64,000 bases of DNA from Paenibacillus sp. URB8-2. Lineage in GTDB: Bacteria > Bacillota > Bacilli > Paenibacillales > Paenibacillaceae. The stretch spans positions 2,976,001 through 3,040,000 of the forward strand of contig NZ_AP023239.1 of NCBI RefSeq assembly GCF_013393385.1, in the 5' to 3' direction. Each line of letters begins with the position of its first letter. The stretch's first letter is position 1. Under the pieces are notes generated by a model. The model was not told the origin of the DNA. It worked only from the letters and a program-made list of their open reading frames with translations, and did not search any database. Both the position numbers and the translations under genes were made by a program. Below, piece after piece: positions 17,155-25,844 of the stretch.

Positions 17155-18138
17155 TTACTTTGCTTTTTTCAATGGGGAGTTATCGGTTGTGATCAGCTTA
17201 ATGTCAGTTAATTTGCTCAGCAAGCTGCTTACCATAGATGCCATCAATTGTTGAACAAGCATGGCTAAACAAACGGGCAGCGCCGCGGCGGCCGGCAGGA
17301 ACGTAGTCGCAATTACCGCTCCAGCGCTTATGTTACGCATTCCAACCGTGTAAGTCAGCGAAATCATGACGCCGGCTTCCTTCTTCCATCCCCATCTCCC
17401 TGTCGAATAGCCGAATAGGTAAGCGATGAGTGTTAAGAGAATCACTGTTCCGAGAATCCCCGCAAGCTTCCATTCAAAATGAATGAAGAACGGTGCGACG
17501 AATGCCCCGTTCAGCGCAACCACCCCTCCAAGCGCGATCTTGGACAACGGCGCGAGACGGGGCTTCCATATCCGGTTAGCCTGTCCCCTGGTAACATGAT
17601 TGATGAACATTCCAAGCAGCGACGGAAACACGATCATTAATAAGAGTTTCCATACCATCCCCAGCGCATCAATATGCACCTCCGAAGCAAACAGTAAAGA
17701 CAGCATTCCTGGAACGACAAACGGAGCAAGAAGAGTATCCAGCAGGATGACTGCAATCGTCAACGTCACGTCTCCTCCTTTGAGCGCTACCCAGAATAAG
17801 GTCGTAACGCCTGTCGGAATCGCGGTTCCGAGCACCAGGCCGGTAATCGTCTCAACATCCCCGCTAAAGAGCGCCATCCCGAGCAGCCATGCAACAATCG
17901 GCATGACAAAATGAAGAAGAATCAGAGCGCACAACATCGGCGCCGGCCGCCGGAACACACGGACGAAGTCTCTGGAGCTTGTCCCCAAACTTCCCGCGAG
18001 CGTCATAAAAGCAAATAACCAGGTGGATAAAAAACCGTATGGCTTCAACCATACAGTGAACAGCATGCCGGCAATCAGACTGGTGGGGGTAATCCATGGC
18101 AAGATCCGATCAAACATCCGGTTCATGGTAGTCAGCAT
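17155..18138 (-). CDS. Bile acid:sodium symporter (BASS/YocS-like) family transporter
   Basis: This is an integral-membrane transporter of about 327 residues with roughly nine to ten hydrophobic helices. It has the BASS-type sequences GTAIPTGVTTLFWVALKGGD and TYTVGMRNISAGAVIATTF, the two crossing regions that bind sodium in this fold. Substrates in bacteria are mostly organic anions or pantoate-like acids; the one here is unknown. I chose ATG 18138 (MLTTMNRMF) with AGGA eight bases upstream. A longer frame starts at GTG 18177, but the strong AAGGAGG within it serves a 9-codon upstream frame (18161-18132) that ends over this ATG, suggesting translational coupling. Confidence 0.85.
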   Translation of the reverse strand: MLTTMNRMFDRILPWITPTSLIAGMLFTVWLKPYGFLSTWLFAFMTLAGSLGTSSRDFVRVFRRPAPMLCALILLHFVMPIVAWLLGMALFSGDVETITGLVLGTAIPTGVTTLFWVALKGGDVTLTIAVILLDTLLAPFVVPGMLSLLFASEVHIDALGMVWKLLLMIVFPSLLGMFINHVTRGQANRIWKPRLAPLSKIALGGVVALNGAFVAPFFIHFEWKLAGILGTVILLTLIAYLFGYSTGRWGWKKEAGVMISLTYTVGMRNISAGAVIATTFLPAAAALPVCLAMLVQQLMASMVSSLLSKLTDIKLITTDNSPLKKAK

Positions 18139-18161
18139 GGGTTCGTTCCTATTAACATCAT
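18132..18161 (-). CDS. Possible 9-codon upstream leader frame of the BASS transporter
   Basis: ATG ATG at 18161 lies six bases behind a perfect GGAGG and encodes MMLIGTNPC. Its TGA overlaps the likely start codon of the transporter gene (ATGCTGA). The overlap would couple translation of the two. Support is positional only. Confidence 0.35.
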   Translation of the reverse strand: MMLIGTNPC

Positions 18162-18234
18162 TCGTTTCCTCCTTCACTTCCGTTGGTGAATCACCCGGCT
18201 GACACCTCTTGGGTTATCTCAGATATACATTCTC

Positions 18235-18430
18235 TCATAATTCGAATGATATCTTCAATCCGGCAAGCAATTCTTCACCTCGCTGCCGGGCATTCTCGAC
18301 AAGCCCTTCGGATTCGATGATTTCAAGACACCGCCTAAAGGGATATACCCGCTGGAAATACCCTTGGCGATGGTCATCACATCCGGCACAATGCCCCAAT
18401 GCTCTGAAGCGCCGCCTTTCGCGACTGGTC
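18235..18430 (-). pseudogene. Class-III aminotransferase remnant
   Basis: The minus strand encodes EHWGIVPDVMTIAKGISSGY and IPLGGV, the active-site region of a class-III PLP aminotransferase with the Schiff-base Lys. Shortly after, in another frame, IIESEGLVENARQRGEELL follows, which lies some distance further on in intact enzymes. So it is a short piece with an internal deletion or frameshift, and both ends are missing. Confidence 0.75.
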
Positions 18431-18510
18431 GTGTTTTCCTGTTACTTAGCAGAAATATTCCGTTCACTCCACTTCAACATGACGTACTTTTTTATTTGCT
18501 CCACATTGCT

Positions 18511-18679
18511 TTATCCTCCGGTTTCGAAGACCTCTGCATCCCAGGGCATAAACGTACCGCATATAATCGTTCCTCTACCGGACTTCGCAACAAAATTTGC
18601 AAAATGAAGCAATAAATTATACCTGTCTTGGTATTCCAACTTAGCAGCAGTTGTTCCAAAATTATCAATATCCGTGCTA
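18511..18679 (-). pseudogene. Small P-loop nucleotide kinase, C-terminal fragment (IS-interrupted)
   Basis: The frame reads STDIDNFGTTAAKLEYQDRY, then NLLLHFANFVAKSGRGTIIC and GTFMPWDAEVFE, matching the second part of AAA-type small kinases. It continues the fragment at 19865-19976 exactly across IS element C: with one TA removed the codons join as DVF-STDIDN. The gene appears truncated shortly after EVFE and runs into the aminotransferase remnant. Confidence 0.8.
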
Positions 18680-19864
18680 TATACCCGGCGAAAAATAAAT
18701 TGAGTTGAGCGATCATGCACAACCCACAAAGAAATAAATTCCAGTATAATAGTCTTCAATACGATGATTATTGGAGACGATACAAATGAGTGTACGAGTT
18801 GGTGTGGCAGAAGAACACAAAGCAGCAGCCATTCTGGAAATCAAAGCCGCGATGAAAATAAACAAAGATTTACGGATGCACGAAAGGTATCAGACGATCC
18901 TCCTGCTGTTACTTGGCGAATCCTACGAACGAATTTCCGAAGTGACAGGACGAACGGTTGCGACCTTATATAACTACAGCAAAGCTTACCGAGAGCAAGG
19001 GATGCAGGGGCTACAAATCGGACGTCCTCCAGGACGACATCGCTTGTTAACTGCTGAACAAGAGCAACAAGTGTATGAAGTGATAACGAATCAAACGCCC
19101 GAGGATCAAGGATTTCCTTCCCAGATGAACTGGACTTCTCCACTCGTTCGGAAATGGATCGAACAAAAGTGGAATATTCGGTATTCGGATCGAGGGACAC
19201 GAGACCTTTTGTACCGTTTGAAGCTTAGCTTTACGAAGCCGACCTACACACTGGCTAAAGCAGACCCACAGAAACAAGAAGAATTCAAAGAACACTTTCA
19301 GGAGTTAAAAAACTCCTCGCTGGGCGCATCGACCGGATTCTGTTTGAAGATGAGTCCATGATCCGGGATTACCAAGCGCTTTCTCGTACCTGGTTTCCCA
19401 AGGGGCAGCAAAAATCATTCCCACCTACGGCAAGCATTGGGGAGCGAAGCTGATCGGGACGCTGGATTATGAATCCGGCGAAGTGTTTTGCGTACAAGAA
19501 GAACAGTATACCGCCAAAGAATTCTTGTCCTTTCTGGAACGCGTCTTGGAAAAGTATGAAGGCGACCGAATCGTGATGATTTTGGACAATGCACGAATTC
19601 ATCACGCAGACCTCATCCAGCCTTTTTTAAAAGAACATCAAGCCAAACTCACCTTGGTTTATTTGCCTCCGTATAGTCCGAATTTGAACATGATTGAAGA
19701 ATTGTGGGGCTGGTTAAAATCATCCGTAATTCATAATGTCTTCTTCGACTCGGTACAAAAAATTCGCAAAGTTGTTCAAGGATTTATCCGTTTGATTAAT
19801 GAAACGCCCGCTGCCACAGTTGAACGCTTATGTCTTCAATTCTAAATATTAAATGCCGAATATA
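18680..19864. mobile_element. IS630-family insertion sequence C (1185 bp)
   Basis: The terminal repeats are imperfect (TATACCCGGCG at the left, TATATTCGGCA at the right). They are flanked by TA at 18678-18679 and 19865-19866, the duplicated IS630-type target. It interrupts a small P-loop kinase gene, whose reading frame is restored by removing the element and one TA. Confidence 0.88.
18771..19845 (+). pseudogene. IS630-family transposase C with two frameshifts
   Basis: The first frame (18771-19361) has a winged/HTH N-terminal part (YERISEVTGRTVATLYNYSK) and loses register at an A run at 19307-19312. One base more gives KKLLAGRIDRILFEDESMIR, which supplies the first catalytic Asp. A second loss at 19410-19414 must also be repaired to reach the last frame, with MILDNARIHH and YSPNLNMIEELWGWLK holding the other Asp and the Glu. 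It differs from elements A and B. As sequenced the transposase cannot be made. Confidence 0.85.
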
Positions 19865-19976
19865 TAAATACATCGAAATCCGGCAAAAGAGCTCGCAGTC
19901 CCTGCATAACCGTTGTTTTTCCTACACCACTGGCCCCTGTAACAATAAATAATGGCAATTTCAGATTCATATTCAT
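19865..19976 (-). pseudogene. Small P-loop nucleotide kinase, N-terminal fragment
   Basis: The start ATG 19976 (MNMNLKLPLFIVTG) has GGGGGAG nine bases upstream. The Walker A is GASGVGKTT, followed by VMQGLRALLPDFDVF, where IS element C interrupts the gene. The remainder lies at 18511-18679. Intact relatives are AAA-fold kinases of about 170-190 residues with unknown substrates. Confidence 0.82.
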
Positions 19977-20027
19977 AAAAAGTGACTCCCCCATTTCGGT
20001 ATACCTCAATAAAATCGATAAAATGAC

Positions 20028-20058
20028 AAAGAGACTATTCTCAAGGAATAGCCTCTTT
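20028..20058 (-). terminator. Rho-independent terminator of the ars operon
   Basis: AAAGAG-CTATTC and GAATAG-CTCTTT arms with one mismatch enclose a 5-base loop. On the minus strand it follows the phosphatase gene, the last gene of the ars operon, and is followed by a T-rich stretch. Confidence 0.7.
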
Positions 20059-20089
20059 AGCATAACGAACCCTTACATCTAACTAACGC

Positions 20090-20524
20090 TTAATGGGGAT
20101 AGATCGCTTTTAACGCTTCCCATTGATTTGGCTTTACTGCAATGATGGGCCGTATGGCTTTAGCTTGTTTCTCGGCTTCTTCTAAAGACTCGGCAAGCCC
20201 CAATTCACGCAGTGTTCCGACCGCCACGGTACCCGTGCGTCCTTTTCCCCCGCCACAGTGAAAGGCAACTTTTTTTCCTGCTCGATAAGCGCCCACCACT
20301 TCCTGAATTGCCGTGCGGAAGAGCTCTCCTTCCGGCTCTGTTGCATGGTCTCCCAAAGGCACTTTAATCCACTGAACGGTATCTGTAGGATACGCGCATT
20401 CCTCAGCCTCTTCACGCAGATCCACGACTACTTCGACGCCTTCCTCCGTAACCATTTGTTCAACGTCTTGAGCTCCGCCAAAATAAATTTTGTCTTCTAC
20501 CAAAGCTTGATAAGATTTAGTCAT
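20090..20524 (-). CDS. Cysteine-based protein phosphatase-like protein, last gene of the ars operon
   Basis: This is a 144-residue protein of the dual-specificity/tyrosine phosphatase fold. The catalytic P-loop is HCGGGKGRTG at residues 89-98, a CX5R motif, and a plausible general acid Asp lies in PLGDHATEP near residue 59. The N-terminal part (DKIYFGGAQDVEQMV, VVVDLREEAEE) is typical of small phosphatases. It sits 60 bases behind arsA as the last gene of the operon, before the terminator. Phosphatases are not a standard part of arsenic resistance, so it may act on a phosphorylated or arsenylated small molecule, or on a regulator; this is inference. Confidence 0.82.
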   Translation of the reverse strand: MTKSYQALVEDKIYFGGAQDVEQMVTEEGVEVVVDLREEAEECAYPTDTVQWIKVPLGDHATEPEGELFRTAIQEVVGAYRAGKKVAFHCGGGKGRTGTVAVGTLRELGLAESLEEAEKQAKAIRPIIAVKPNQWEALKAIYPH

Positions 20525-20583
20525 ATGAATCTCCCTTTTGTTAATCTATTTAATCAAATTGGTACTACCTTTTTCCCCATCAT

Positions 20584-22353
20584 TTAATGAAGGTGTGCAA
20601 GTTCCGTCAACTGCTCTACTCCGCGGATCTCTTTCGGCCTCCAAGGAATAATTACCGTTTGACCGCCGGACCTTTTGTTGATTTCCCGAATCCATTGAAC
20701 CTCCGCCATGGCTCTGCCTTTCAATACCGGTTCCTCTGTCCCGGAGGCAGCCAAGCTCTGGTTGATGGTCCACCATCTTACGGAAATTTCAGCGCGCTTC
20801 AAGTCTTCTTCCAGCCGGGAGGCCTCATAAAAAGGAGTTGCTTCTGCTAAAGTCACGATAACAACTGCCGTTTCCTTAGCATTGCGGAGCCTCGGGAGAA
20901 GCTCTCGAACCGAATCCGGGACCAGACCTGCAGAACGGGCGACTTCCTTATGATATTCCTCGCTGGCATCCAGCAAAAGGATTGTATGGCCGGTAGGTGC
21001 GGTATCGATTACAACGATCTGGTCTTCTGATCGTTCAACGAGTTCAGCAAAAGCCCGAAATACAGCGATTTCTTCCGTACAGGGTGACCGTAAGTCCTCT
21101 TCAAGAAAAGCAAGGCTTTCTTCATCCAGCAGTTCGGCATTCTGGCTGATAACCTCTTGCCGATATTGATCAACTTCAGCCTTAGGGTCGATTCTGCTCA
21201 GGGATACCAAACCAGCATCACTGCCGAAAAGGGTCTCGATGTGTGCTGCGGGATCCGTTGTGCTGAGGTGTACGTTATGACCGCGTTCCGCCAAACCGAC
21301 GGCCAGGGCGGAAGCGATAGTTGTTTTGCCTACCCCGCCTTTGCCCATCGTGAACAAAATGCGGATGCCGGCTTGCTCGACATCGTCGATCAGGGCAGAC
21401 AGAGACGGCAGGTGGGGCGGCGCTTCCTTAGGTGCAGCTTCAAGAGAAACAGACTCAGCCGGTTTAAAGAGCTGCCGCATACTGGGGACTCCCAGAATGT
21501 TGAACGCGACCAGCGGAATATGGAATACAGGCAGATTTAAGAGTGCATCAGGCATCTCGCGTAAAGCGGTCCGCTGACGCTCATACAGCCCCGACGAAAT
21601 CGAATCCTCGGACACCGGCTTTTGAAGCAGACCGTTAACTATCATTTTTTGATGGGTGATGCCGATATCTTTGAGTTCCTGAGCGGCCCTTGCCGCCTCA
21701 AGCAGGGGAGTTCGGTCCGGACGGGCAACTAGCACCAAAGTGGTTTCAAGGCTGTTTGATAACGTCCGCACAGCTTGCTCGTAGACATCTTTTTTATGCT
21801 CCAGTCCGGCCAGGGGGCCCAAACAAGAAGCCCCGTGAGTGCTTTCTTCGAGAAATCCGTTCCAGGCGTTTGGCAGCTGAAGGAGACGCAGCGTGTGGCC
21901 TGTCGGTGCCGTATCAAACAAGATATGATCAAATTGAGATTTTAACTGTTCATTGGTCAGGAGTGCCGTAAACTCATCAAAAGCAGCGATTTCTACCGTA
22001 CAAGCGCCAGACAACTGTTCTTCCATGGTGGAGATTACCGAATCAGGCAAGACACCCCGGTAAGGAGCGACCACCTTCGCTTTATACTCTTCCGCAGCTG
22101 TCTCCGGATCTAAATTCGCCGCAAAAAGGTTGGGAACACTTTCAATCGGGGACGGTTGATTAGACAATTCCATTCCGAAGACATCCTGCAGATTGGAAGC
22201 CGGATCGGTGCTTACAAGCAGAACCCTTTTACCTGAGTCGGCCAGCGCTACCGCCGCTGCACAGGCTGATGAAGTTTTGCCTACCCCTCCTTTACCTGTA
22301 AAGAACAAATATGGAGTGCGCAGGATGGCTAATGGATCAAACCGGGTGGACAT
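20584..22353 (-). CDS. arsA: ArsA arsenical pump-driving ATPase
   Basis: This is the cytosolic ATPase that energises ArsB, 589 residues with two homologous halves. The Walker A sequences are GKGGVGKTSS near residue 20 and GKGGVGKTTI near 340. Each half has the signal-transduction DTAPTGHT motif. Cysteines in SGACTVEI, GASCLGP and RSPCTEEI correspond to the three Cys that bind As(III) in the Escherichia coli enzyme. It follows arsD closely, as usual, because ArsD hands As(III) to ArsA. With ArsB it forms an ATP-driven arsenite efflux pump. Confidence 0.96.
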   Translation of the reverse strand: MSTRFDPLAILRTPYLFFTGKGGVGKTSSACAAAVALADSGKRVLLVSTDPASNLQDVFGMELSNQPSPIESVPNLFAANLDPETAAEEYKAKVVAPYRGVLPDSVISTMEEQLSGACTVEIAAFDEFTALLTNEQLKSQFDHILFDTAPTGHTLRLLQLPNAWNGFLEESTHGASCLGPLAGLEHKKDVYEQAVRTLSNSLETTLVLVARPDRTPLLEAARAAQELKDIGITHQKMIVNGLLQKPVSEDSISSGLYERQRTALREMPDALLNLPVFHIPLVAFNILGVPSMRQLFKPAESVSLEAAPKEAPPHLPSLSALIDDVEQAGIRILFTMGKGGVGKTTIASALAVGLAERGHNVHLSTTDPAAHIETLFGSDAGLVSLSRIDPKAEVDQYRQEVISQNAELLDEESLAFLEEDLRSPCTEEIAVFRAFAELVERSEDQIVVIDTAPTGHTILLLDASEEYHKEVARSAGLVPDSVRELLPRLRNAKETAVVIVTLAEATPFYEASRLEEDLKRAEISVRWWTINQSLAASGTEEPVLKGRAMAEVQWIREINKRSGGQTVIIPWRPKEIRGVEQLTELAHLH

Positions 22354-22370
22354 GTTGATCCTTCCTTCCC

Positions 22371-22733
22371 TTATTTTGATTTCAATTTTAGCTCTATACG
22401 CACCTTGGGTTTCTGTGTAAGCTCAGATGCCGGGATTCCTGTCCATTCTTCCAATTCTTCATTCGAGGGATAGCTTTGCTTCTTAACCACTTGTCCATCT
22501 AACAGAATAACTGGCAATACATCCGGTCCTTCGTCAGTAAGCAATTGCTTTATCAGAGTATTGGCTACAAAAGCATCCGGCTCACTGGTCAAATTGTATC
22601 GGGACACGTTAAATTCTTTCTTCTTCAAATTATGGACCACCGCTGAGATGCGGATCAATTCCGGGTCAACAACAGGGCCGCATACTCCAGTGGAGCAGCA
22701 CATGGCCGGATCATAAATCTCTATGGATTTCAT
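22371..22733 (-). CDS. arsD: ArsD arsenic metallochaperone
   Basis: This is a thioredoxin-fold chaperone of about 120 residues that delivers As(III) to ArsA. The essential Cys12, Cys13 and Cys18 are all present (DPAMCCSTGVCGPVVDPEL). The vicinal Cys pairs near the C-terminus of some ArsD proteins are absent, as in most shorter forms. I chose ATG 22733 with GAAGGGAG upstream rather than the upstream in-frame start at 22793. It lies between arsC and arsA in the operon. Confidence 0.94.
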   Translation of the reverse strand: MKSIEIYDPAMCCSTGVCGPVVDPELIRISAVVHNLKKKEFNVSRYNLTSEPDAFVANTLIKQLLTDEGPDVLPVILLDGQVVKKQSYPSNEELEEWTGIPASELTQKPKVRIELKLKSK

Positions 22734-22792
22734 ACACCGAATTCTCCCTTCTTTGAAAAAGAAGCCGGGATCTCTCCCGGCCGGACTATTCA

Positions 22793-23212
22793 TTATTCGC
22801 CGGTTTCAGCAAATTGTTTAATGCGTGCTCCGACCTGATCACGGACCCGCTGGAACACCGCCCACTTATCTTCTTCGGTGCCCTGCGCTTTGGCCGGATC
22901 ATCAAATCCCCAGTGTTCACGCTTCACCTTTGGAGGCGTAATCGGGCATTTATCCGCGGCATCTCCGCATAAAGTGACGACCAAATCTGCGTTATTCAGC
23001 AGCTCTGGATCAATAATATCGGAGGTTTGTCCCGAAATATCAATGTCCACTTCATTCATGGCTTGTACAGCTTTTGGATTCAGACCATGGGCCTCAATAC
23101 CTGCGCTGTAGATATTCCAGCCATCACTCAGATATTTCTTTGCCCAGCCTTCCGCCATCTGGCTCCGGCAGGAGTTTCCTGTACACAAAAAGTAAATGGT
23201 TTTCTTATTCAT
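22793..23212 (-). CDS. arsC: ArsC arsenate reductase, thioredoxin-dependent type
   Basis: This is a 139-residue arsenate reductase of the low-molecular-weight phosphatase fold. The P-loop is CTGNSCRS with nucleophile Cys10 and Arg16; Cys15 is also there. The redox cascade cysteines are in [10 protein letters not shown], corresponding to Cys82 and Cys89 of the Staphylococcus and Bacillus enzymes. It reduces arsenate to arsenite with electrons from thioredoxin, giving the substrate for ArsAB. It lies directly after arsB. Confidence 0.96.
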   Translation of the reverse strand: MNKKTIYFLCTGNSCRSQMAEGWAKKYLSDGWNIYSAGIEAHGLNPKAVQAMNEVDIDISGQTSDIIDPELLNNADLVVTLCGDAADKCPITPPKVKREHWGFDDPAKAQGTEEDKWAVFQRVRDQVGARIKQFAETGE

Positions 23213-23232
23213 GAGTCATCGTCTCCTTTAAA

Positions 23233-24528
23233 TTAAAGAATGGTTAACCATATATAGAGTCCCAAAAGGGAGATGAATAGGGTTGGAATCGTCAAGATGA
23301 TTCCTGTTTTAAAGTAGGTCCCCCAAGATATTTTCACACCTTTGGTTGAAAGTACATGCAGCCAAAGTAAGGTAGCCAGCGAACCAATCGGTGTGATCTT
23401 CGGCCCTAAATCCGAACCGATGACGTTAGCGTAAACCAAAGCATTTTTAATGATTCCTGTCGTGTGTGTAGCATCAATAGCGAGCGCATCAATCATGACC
23501 GTAGGCATATTATTCATGATCGATGAAATGATCGCCGCAATAAAGCCCATCCCCATCGTTGCGACGAATAGACCTTGATCGGCAGCGCCTTGAATCACAT
23601 CAGCAAGGACATCCGTAAGTCCGGCATTTCGAAGTCCGTAGACCACGACATACATCCCTATGGAGAAGAATACGATTGCCCAAGGCGCCCCTTTGACCAC
23701 TTCCATTGTAGGAACGAAAGGACTTCTTCTTGCCATAAGCAGGAAAAAGATCGCGATAATCCCGGCTACCACGGAAACCGGAATGTTCAGGAATTCACTG
23801 ACGAAGTACCCGGCCAGAAGAACCGCAAGGACAAACCAGGATAACTTGAACATCCTCTTGTCTTTAATGGCCTCTTCAGGATGTTTTAACTGAGAGCTGT
23901 CAAATTGCCTCGGGATACTATTACGAAAGAAAATGAACAGCACCAGAATACTGGCAGTAAGCGAAAACAAAGTAGGGATAATCATATGTCCCGCATATTC
24001 CATAAAGGTGATTCCAAAAAAGTCCGCGGAAACAATATTGACCAGATTACTCACGACGAGCGGCAATGATGTCGTATCCGCAATAAATCCGCTGGCAATG
24101 ATAAACGGAAATACTTTTTTCTCATCAAAGTTTAGCGCACGCACCATAGCCAGCACAATCGGAGTCAAGATAAGAGCTGCACCGTCATTGGCAAAAAAGG
24201 CGGCCACCACCGCGCCAAGAATGGTGACGTAGATGAACATCCGGATTCCATTCCCGCGTGCGGCTCTGGCCATATGTAGGGCAGCCCATTCGAAAAAGCC
24301 GATTTTGTCGAGGATTAATGAAATGAGAATGATCGCAATAAACGCTAACGTAGCGTTCCATACAATCAGGGTAACATCGAGCACATCATTAAAACTCACT
24401 ACACCTGCTAGCAGTGCCAACACGGCCCCGCCGCAGGCCGACCATCCAATCGATAAATTCCGGGGCTGCCAAATGACAAAGATTAACGTAACCACAAAAA
24501 TGAAACTCGCTAATAGTACCGAAACCAA
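23233..24528 (-). CDS. arsB: ArsB arsenite efflux membrane protein (ArsB/NhaD family)
   Basis: This is a polytopic membrane protein of about 431 residues and 11-12 helices, the arsenite carrier of the ArsAB pump. Family sequences include [19 protein letters not shown] and [14 protein letters not shown], and [20 protein letters not shown], the two helical hairpins of this transporter fold. The start TTG 24528 has GGAGG eight bases upstream; TTG 24543, directly after the arsR stop, has no free binding site. It is the second gene of the operon. Confidence 0.95.
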   Translation of the reverse strand: MVSVLLASFIFVVTLIFVIWQPRNLSIGWSACGGAVLALLAGVVSFNDVLDVTLIVWNATLAFIAIILISLILDKIGFFEWAALHMARAARGNGIRMFIYVTILGAVVAAFFANDGAALILTPIVLAMVRALNFDEKKVFPFIIASGFIADTTSLPLVVSNLVNIVSADFFGITFMEYAGHMIIPTLFSLTASILVLFIFFRNSIPRQFDSSQLKHPEEAIKDKRMFKLSWFVLAVLLAGYFVSEFLNIPVSVVAGIIAIFFLLMARRSPFVPTMEVVKGAPWAIVFFSIGMYVVVYGLRNAGLTDVLADVIQGAADQGLFVATMGMGFIAAIISSIMNNMPTVMIDALAIDATHTTGIIKNALVYANVIGSDLGPKITPIGSLATLLWLHVLSTKGVKISWGTYFKTGIILTIPTLFISLLGLYIWLTIL

Positions 24529-24543
24529 TCCGCTGACCTCCAA

Positions 24544-24888
24544 TTATTCACATGAAATTCTTAGGCCTTTCTTACCCAGCTCTTCCAGCTCATGATCTTG
24601 TGAAGGAACGAAGGCAATCAATTTTTGAATCAACTCATTCTGAGAACTGTTTGGATTAATCGAATAATAAATCCATTGGCCTTTCCGATTTTCCTTAACA
24701 AGTCCGGCATCCTTTAGCTTTCGTAAATGCTGGCTGACTGACGGCTGACTCGTTTTGAAAATTTCAACAAGCTCGCATACACAGCATTCTTGCTTCTCCA
24801 GCAGCTTCATTATCGTTAGCCTCGTTTTGTCGCCTAAAAGCTTCAACGTCTGCGATACTTCGTCTAAATCATCCAGATTAATGCTCAT
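24544..24888 (-). CDS. arsR: ArsR/SmtB-family arsenic-sensing repressor
   Basis: This is a 114-residue winged-helix repressor. The As(III) site is ECCVCELVEIF in the start of the recognition region, matching the ELCVCDL motif of classical ArsR. The HTH follows (TSQPSVSQHLRKLKDAGLV). AAGGAGG lies before the ATG. It heads the arsRBCDA-phosphatase operon and should repress it by binding the palindrome at 24913-24936, releasing when arsenite is bound. Confidence 0.95.
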   Translation of the reverse strand: MSINLDDLDEVSQTLKLLGDKTRLTIMKLLEKQECCVCELVEIFKTSQPSVSQHLRKLKDAGLVKENRKGQWIYYSINPNSSQNELIQKLIAFVPSQDHELEELGKKGLRISCE

Positions 24889-24911
24889 GTCCCGCCTCCT
24901 TTCACCACATC

Positions 24912-24940
24912 ATTATATAACTATGTGCTTATATAAACAA
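24912..24940 (-). promoter_or_regulatory. ars operon promoter with ArsR operator
   Basis: On the minus strand TTGTTT (24940-24935) and TATAAT (24917-24912) are spaced by 17 bases. The spacer and -10 box are covered by a palindrome, TTATATAA-N8-TTATATAA (24913-24936). A repressor bound there would cover the promoter completely; ArsR is the obvious candidate. Confidence 0.75.
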
Positions 24941-24977
24941 CGGCTAATATACAGTCCTTCAATAGCTCTATTTAGCT

Positions 24978-25706
24978 TTATTTGGATATTTTAAAGCCTC
25001 CGTCAACAAATATGGTTTCTCCGTTTATATAATCTGCCATATCTGATAACAAGAATAAAATTACCTTTGCAATATCCACTGATGTCGCAATTTTACCAAC
25101 TGGTATGATACTTTCAGAAAAAGCTCTTACTTCTGGATCATCAAAGGCTTGTGCTGTCATTCCAGTGTATGTAAACCCTGGCGCAACAGAATTCACTCTT
25201 ATGTTGAATTGCTGTAAATCCAGTGCCATTGCCGATGTCAATGCGACTATCCCTCCCTTGGAGGCGGCATAGTCTGCCATATCCGGTCTAAATATTTTTG
25301 ACCTTATACAACTAATATTAACAATGGCACCCATGTTATTTTTTATCATTTTTTTGGCGGCATGTTTCGTAAGAATGAATAGTCCGGTTAGATTTGTAGA
25401 GATGACTTTATTCCAGTCCTCCATGTTTAGTTCATAGAAGGGTACTGAACTTGCATATATGCCTGCACAGTTGGCAAGTCCGTCAATTTTCCCATACAAT
25501 GCTTCAATTTCATCAATCGCATCGGTTACTTTGGGTTCATCTCTTATGTCAATAGGATAGTGTCTGTAACGTTCATCCGTTTGGGTGCTCTCATTCATAT
25601 CCAACCCGACAACAGAAGCCCCATGTTCCAACAACAACTCGGCACAACTCCTTCCTATTCCTGAAGCGGAGCCAGAGACTACAATCGTTTTACCTGTAAA
25701 ATTCAT
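24978..25706 (-). CDS. Short-chain dehydrogenase/reductase (SDR)
   Basis: This is a classical SDR oxidoreductase of 242 residues. It has the glycine-rich nucleotide motif VVSGSASGIGRSCA, NCAG in the fold core, the active-site Ser region (VNISCIRSK) and YAASK. Asp in GLDMNE after the second strand favours NAD over NADP. It closes with the usual NGETIFVDGG. It sits between arsR and the marR gene, divergent to marR, with its own promoter region. A role in arsenic metabolism is not established for this type; the general look is that of an EntA-like or polyol dehydrogenase. Confidence 0.88.
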   Translation of the reverse strand: MNFTGKTIVVSGSASGIGRSCAELLLEHGASVVGLDMNESTQTDERYRHYPIDIRDEPKVTDAIDEIEALYGKIDGLANCAGIYASSVPFYELNMEDWNKVISTNLTGLFILTKHAAKKMIKNNMGAIVNISCIRSKIFRPDMADYAASKGGIVALTSAMALDLQQFNIRVNSVAPGFTYTGMTAQAFDDPEVRAFSESIIPVGKIATSVDIAKVILFLLSDMADYINGETIFVDGGFKISK

Positions 25707-25795
25707 GTTTACCTCACACCCTCAATATTATTTGTTAAGTCCTGCCATCTACAGTATCGTACAATAAAAAGCAGAAAAAAAATAAGATATTTACT

Positions 25796-25824
25796 TGCAT
25801 ATTGCAAATTAATAAACTATAACT
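25796..25824 (+). promoter_or_regulatory. marR promoter with candidate MarR operator, copy 1
   Basis: TTGCAT (25796-25801) and TATAAC (25819-25824) with 17-base spacing form a promoter. The -35 box is part of a perfect palindrome TTGCA-TAT-TGCAA (25796-25808). A near-identical site lies before arsM. A repressor on this site would block RNA polymerase directly, and the divergent SDR promoter is close by. Confidence 0.7.
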
Positions 25825-25844
25825 GAATCATGAGGTGAGACAAA

